In this document: piece by piece, positions 5,787 through 5,924 of the stretch | Numbering within the stretch: the stretch's first letter is position 1 | How the letters are laid out: each line of letters opens with the position of its first letter | Assembly: GCA_024692105.1 (NCBI GenBank) | Contig: JAILMZ010000125.1 | Coordinates: forward strand, 1-5,924 | Length of the DNA: 5,924 bases | Source of the DNA: Saccharofermentans sp. | GTDB taxonomy: Bacteria > Bacillota_A > Clostridia > Saccharofermentanales > Saccharofermentanaceae | Direction of reading: 5' to 3' | Program-made: the position numbers and the translations under genes | The notes under the pieces: generated by a model | The model's database searches: none | Told to the model about the DNA's origin: nothing | Seen by the model: the letters and a program-made list of their open reading frames with translations, nothing else

Positions 5787-5820
5787 AGAGATACCTCCTT
5801 TCACTGCGCGTGTAGGGAGA
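5766..5820 (-). repeat. Toxin-mRNA copies of the three pairing repeats
   Basis: On the plus strand GAAAGCTATCA (5766-5776), CTTTCACT (5798-5805) and TAGGGAGA (5813-5820) match the antisense RNA copies exactly. In the mRNA they fall in codons 4-7, at the upstream edge of the Shine-Dalgarno sequence, and in the 5' leader. Order is preserved, so all three could pair with one antisense RNA molecule at once. Confidence 0.8.
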
Positions 5821-5821
5821 T
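5793..5821 (-). promoter_or_regulatory. Toxin leader stem that can hide the Shine-Dalgarno sequence
   Basis: In the mRNA, AUCUCC (5821-5816) can pair with GGAGGU (5798-5793), the core of the toxin Shine-Dalgarno sequence, in six pairs with one G-U and a 17-nt loop. Just downstream, UCUC and GAGA can also close a small hairpin around the AUG. Fst messages are known to use a 5' stem that limits translation, so this fits the model, but the fold was drawn by eye. Confidence 0.5.
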
Positions 5822-5834
5822 GAGCAGTATATTG

Positions 5835-5840
5835 ATTATA
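5835..5840 (-). promoter_or_regulatory. Probable -10 element of the toxin promoter
   Basis: Read on the minus strand, TATAAT lies at 5840-5835, giving a start near 5828 and a leader of about 40 nt before the toxin ATG. No recognisable -35 is present at 16-18 bp spacing; that position is a T-run (GTTTTT). The upstream phased A-tracts at 5851-5891 may compensate. Confidence 0.55.
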
Positions 5841-5850
5841 GAATCCAAAA

Positions 5851-5891
5851 CACCCCGAAAAACCCGACAAAAACCGACAAAAACCGACAAA
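5851..5891. repeat. 10-bp tandem repeat with helically phased A-tracts upstream of the toxin promoter
   Basis: Three adjacent 10-mers, AACCCGACAA, AAACCGACAA and AAACCGACAA (5861-5890), follow a degenerate fourth unit, CACCCCGAAA (5851-5860). A5 runs at 5858-5862, 5869-5873 and 5879-5883 recur every 10-11 bp, one turn of the helix, which predicts intrinsic DNA bending. The array covers the -35 zone and the DNA just upstream of the toxin promoter. Confidence 0.75.
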
Positions 5892-5924
5892 GCCACAGGG
5901 GCATAAAAAGCGTTCTTTTAGCTC

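Noticed and set aside
5861..5890. CRISPR-like array
   Set aside because: The repeat unit is 10 bp and directly adjacent with no spacers; it is a simple tandem repeat.
5903..5918. Small hairpin AAAAG-CGTT-CTTTT near the right edge
   Set aside because: A 5-bp AT-rich stem is too weak for a confident terminator, and the window ends before its context can be judged.

Overview
The window looks like chromosomal DNA of a moderate-GC Clostridia-type member of the Bacillota. The grounds are strong GGAGG-type ribosome binding sites, a lipoprotein-anchored binding protein, a MetF gene followed by a small MetH-activation-like gene, a PfoR/EIIC_2-family membrane protein, and an Fst-like small toxin. The exact genus cannot be read from the sequence.

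Layout. Positions 1-1060 (minus strand) carry a methionine/one-carbon operon: metF, then the 5' part of a gene resembling the free-standing cobalamin-dependent methionine synthase activation domain, cut by the window edge. A promoter for metF lies at 1107-1135. Positions 1141-1350 hold no intact gene. They hold what looks like the last 49 codons of a lost cell-wall-anchored surface protein (Pro-rich linker, LPXTG-like motif, membrane helix, basic tail), still followed by its terminator. Positions 1429-4371 (plus strand) form a compact ABC importer operon of the cobalamin/iron-siderophore/heme class: lipoprotein binding protein, FecCD-type permease, ATPase. Its closeness to B12-linked methionine genes makes cobalamin a reasonable but unproven substrate. 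At 4408-5526 lies a PTS EIIC_2 (PfoR-like) membrane protein, preceded by a perfect 8-bp inverted repeat that abuts its ribosome binding site.

The most interesting part is 5540-5890, which has the full architecture of a type I toxin-antitoxin module of the Fst/par kind. On the minus strand is a 37-codon gene for a one-helix peptide with a WLDRR motif and a very basic tail, with a near-perfect ribosome binding site. On the plus strand a convergent extended -10 promoter drives an RNA of about 80 nt with no gene in it. Both transcripts end at one shared, perfectly symmetric bidirectional terminator. Three stretches of the short RNA (11, 8 and 8 nt) recur as direct repeats in the toxin gene region. 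The RNA could therefore pair with the toxin mRNA in the leader, next to the Shine-Dalgarno sequence and in codons 4-7. The toxin leader can also fold to hide its own Shine-Dalgarno sequence. Upstream of the toxin promoter are helically phased A-tracts in a 10-bp tandem repeat.
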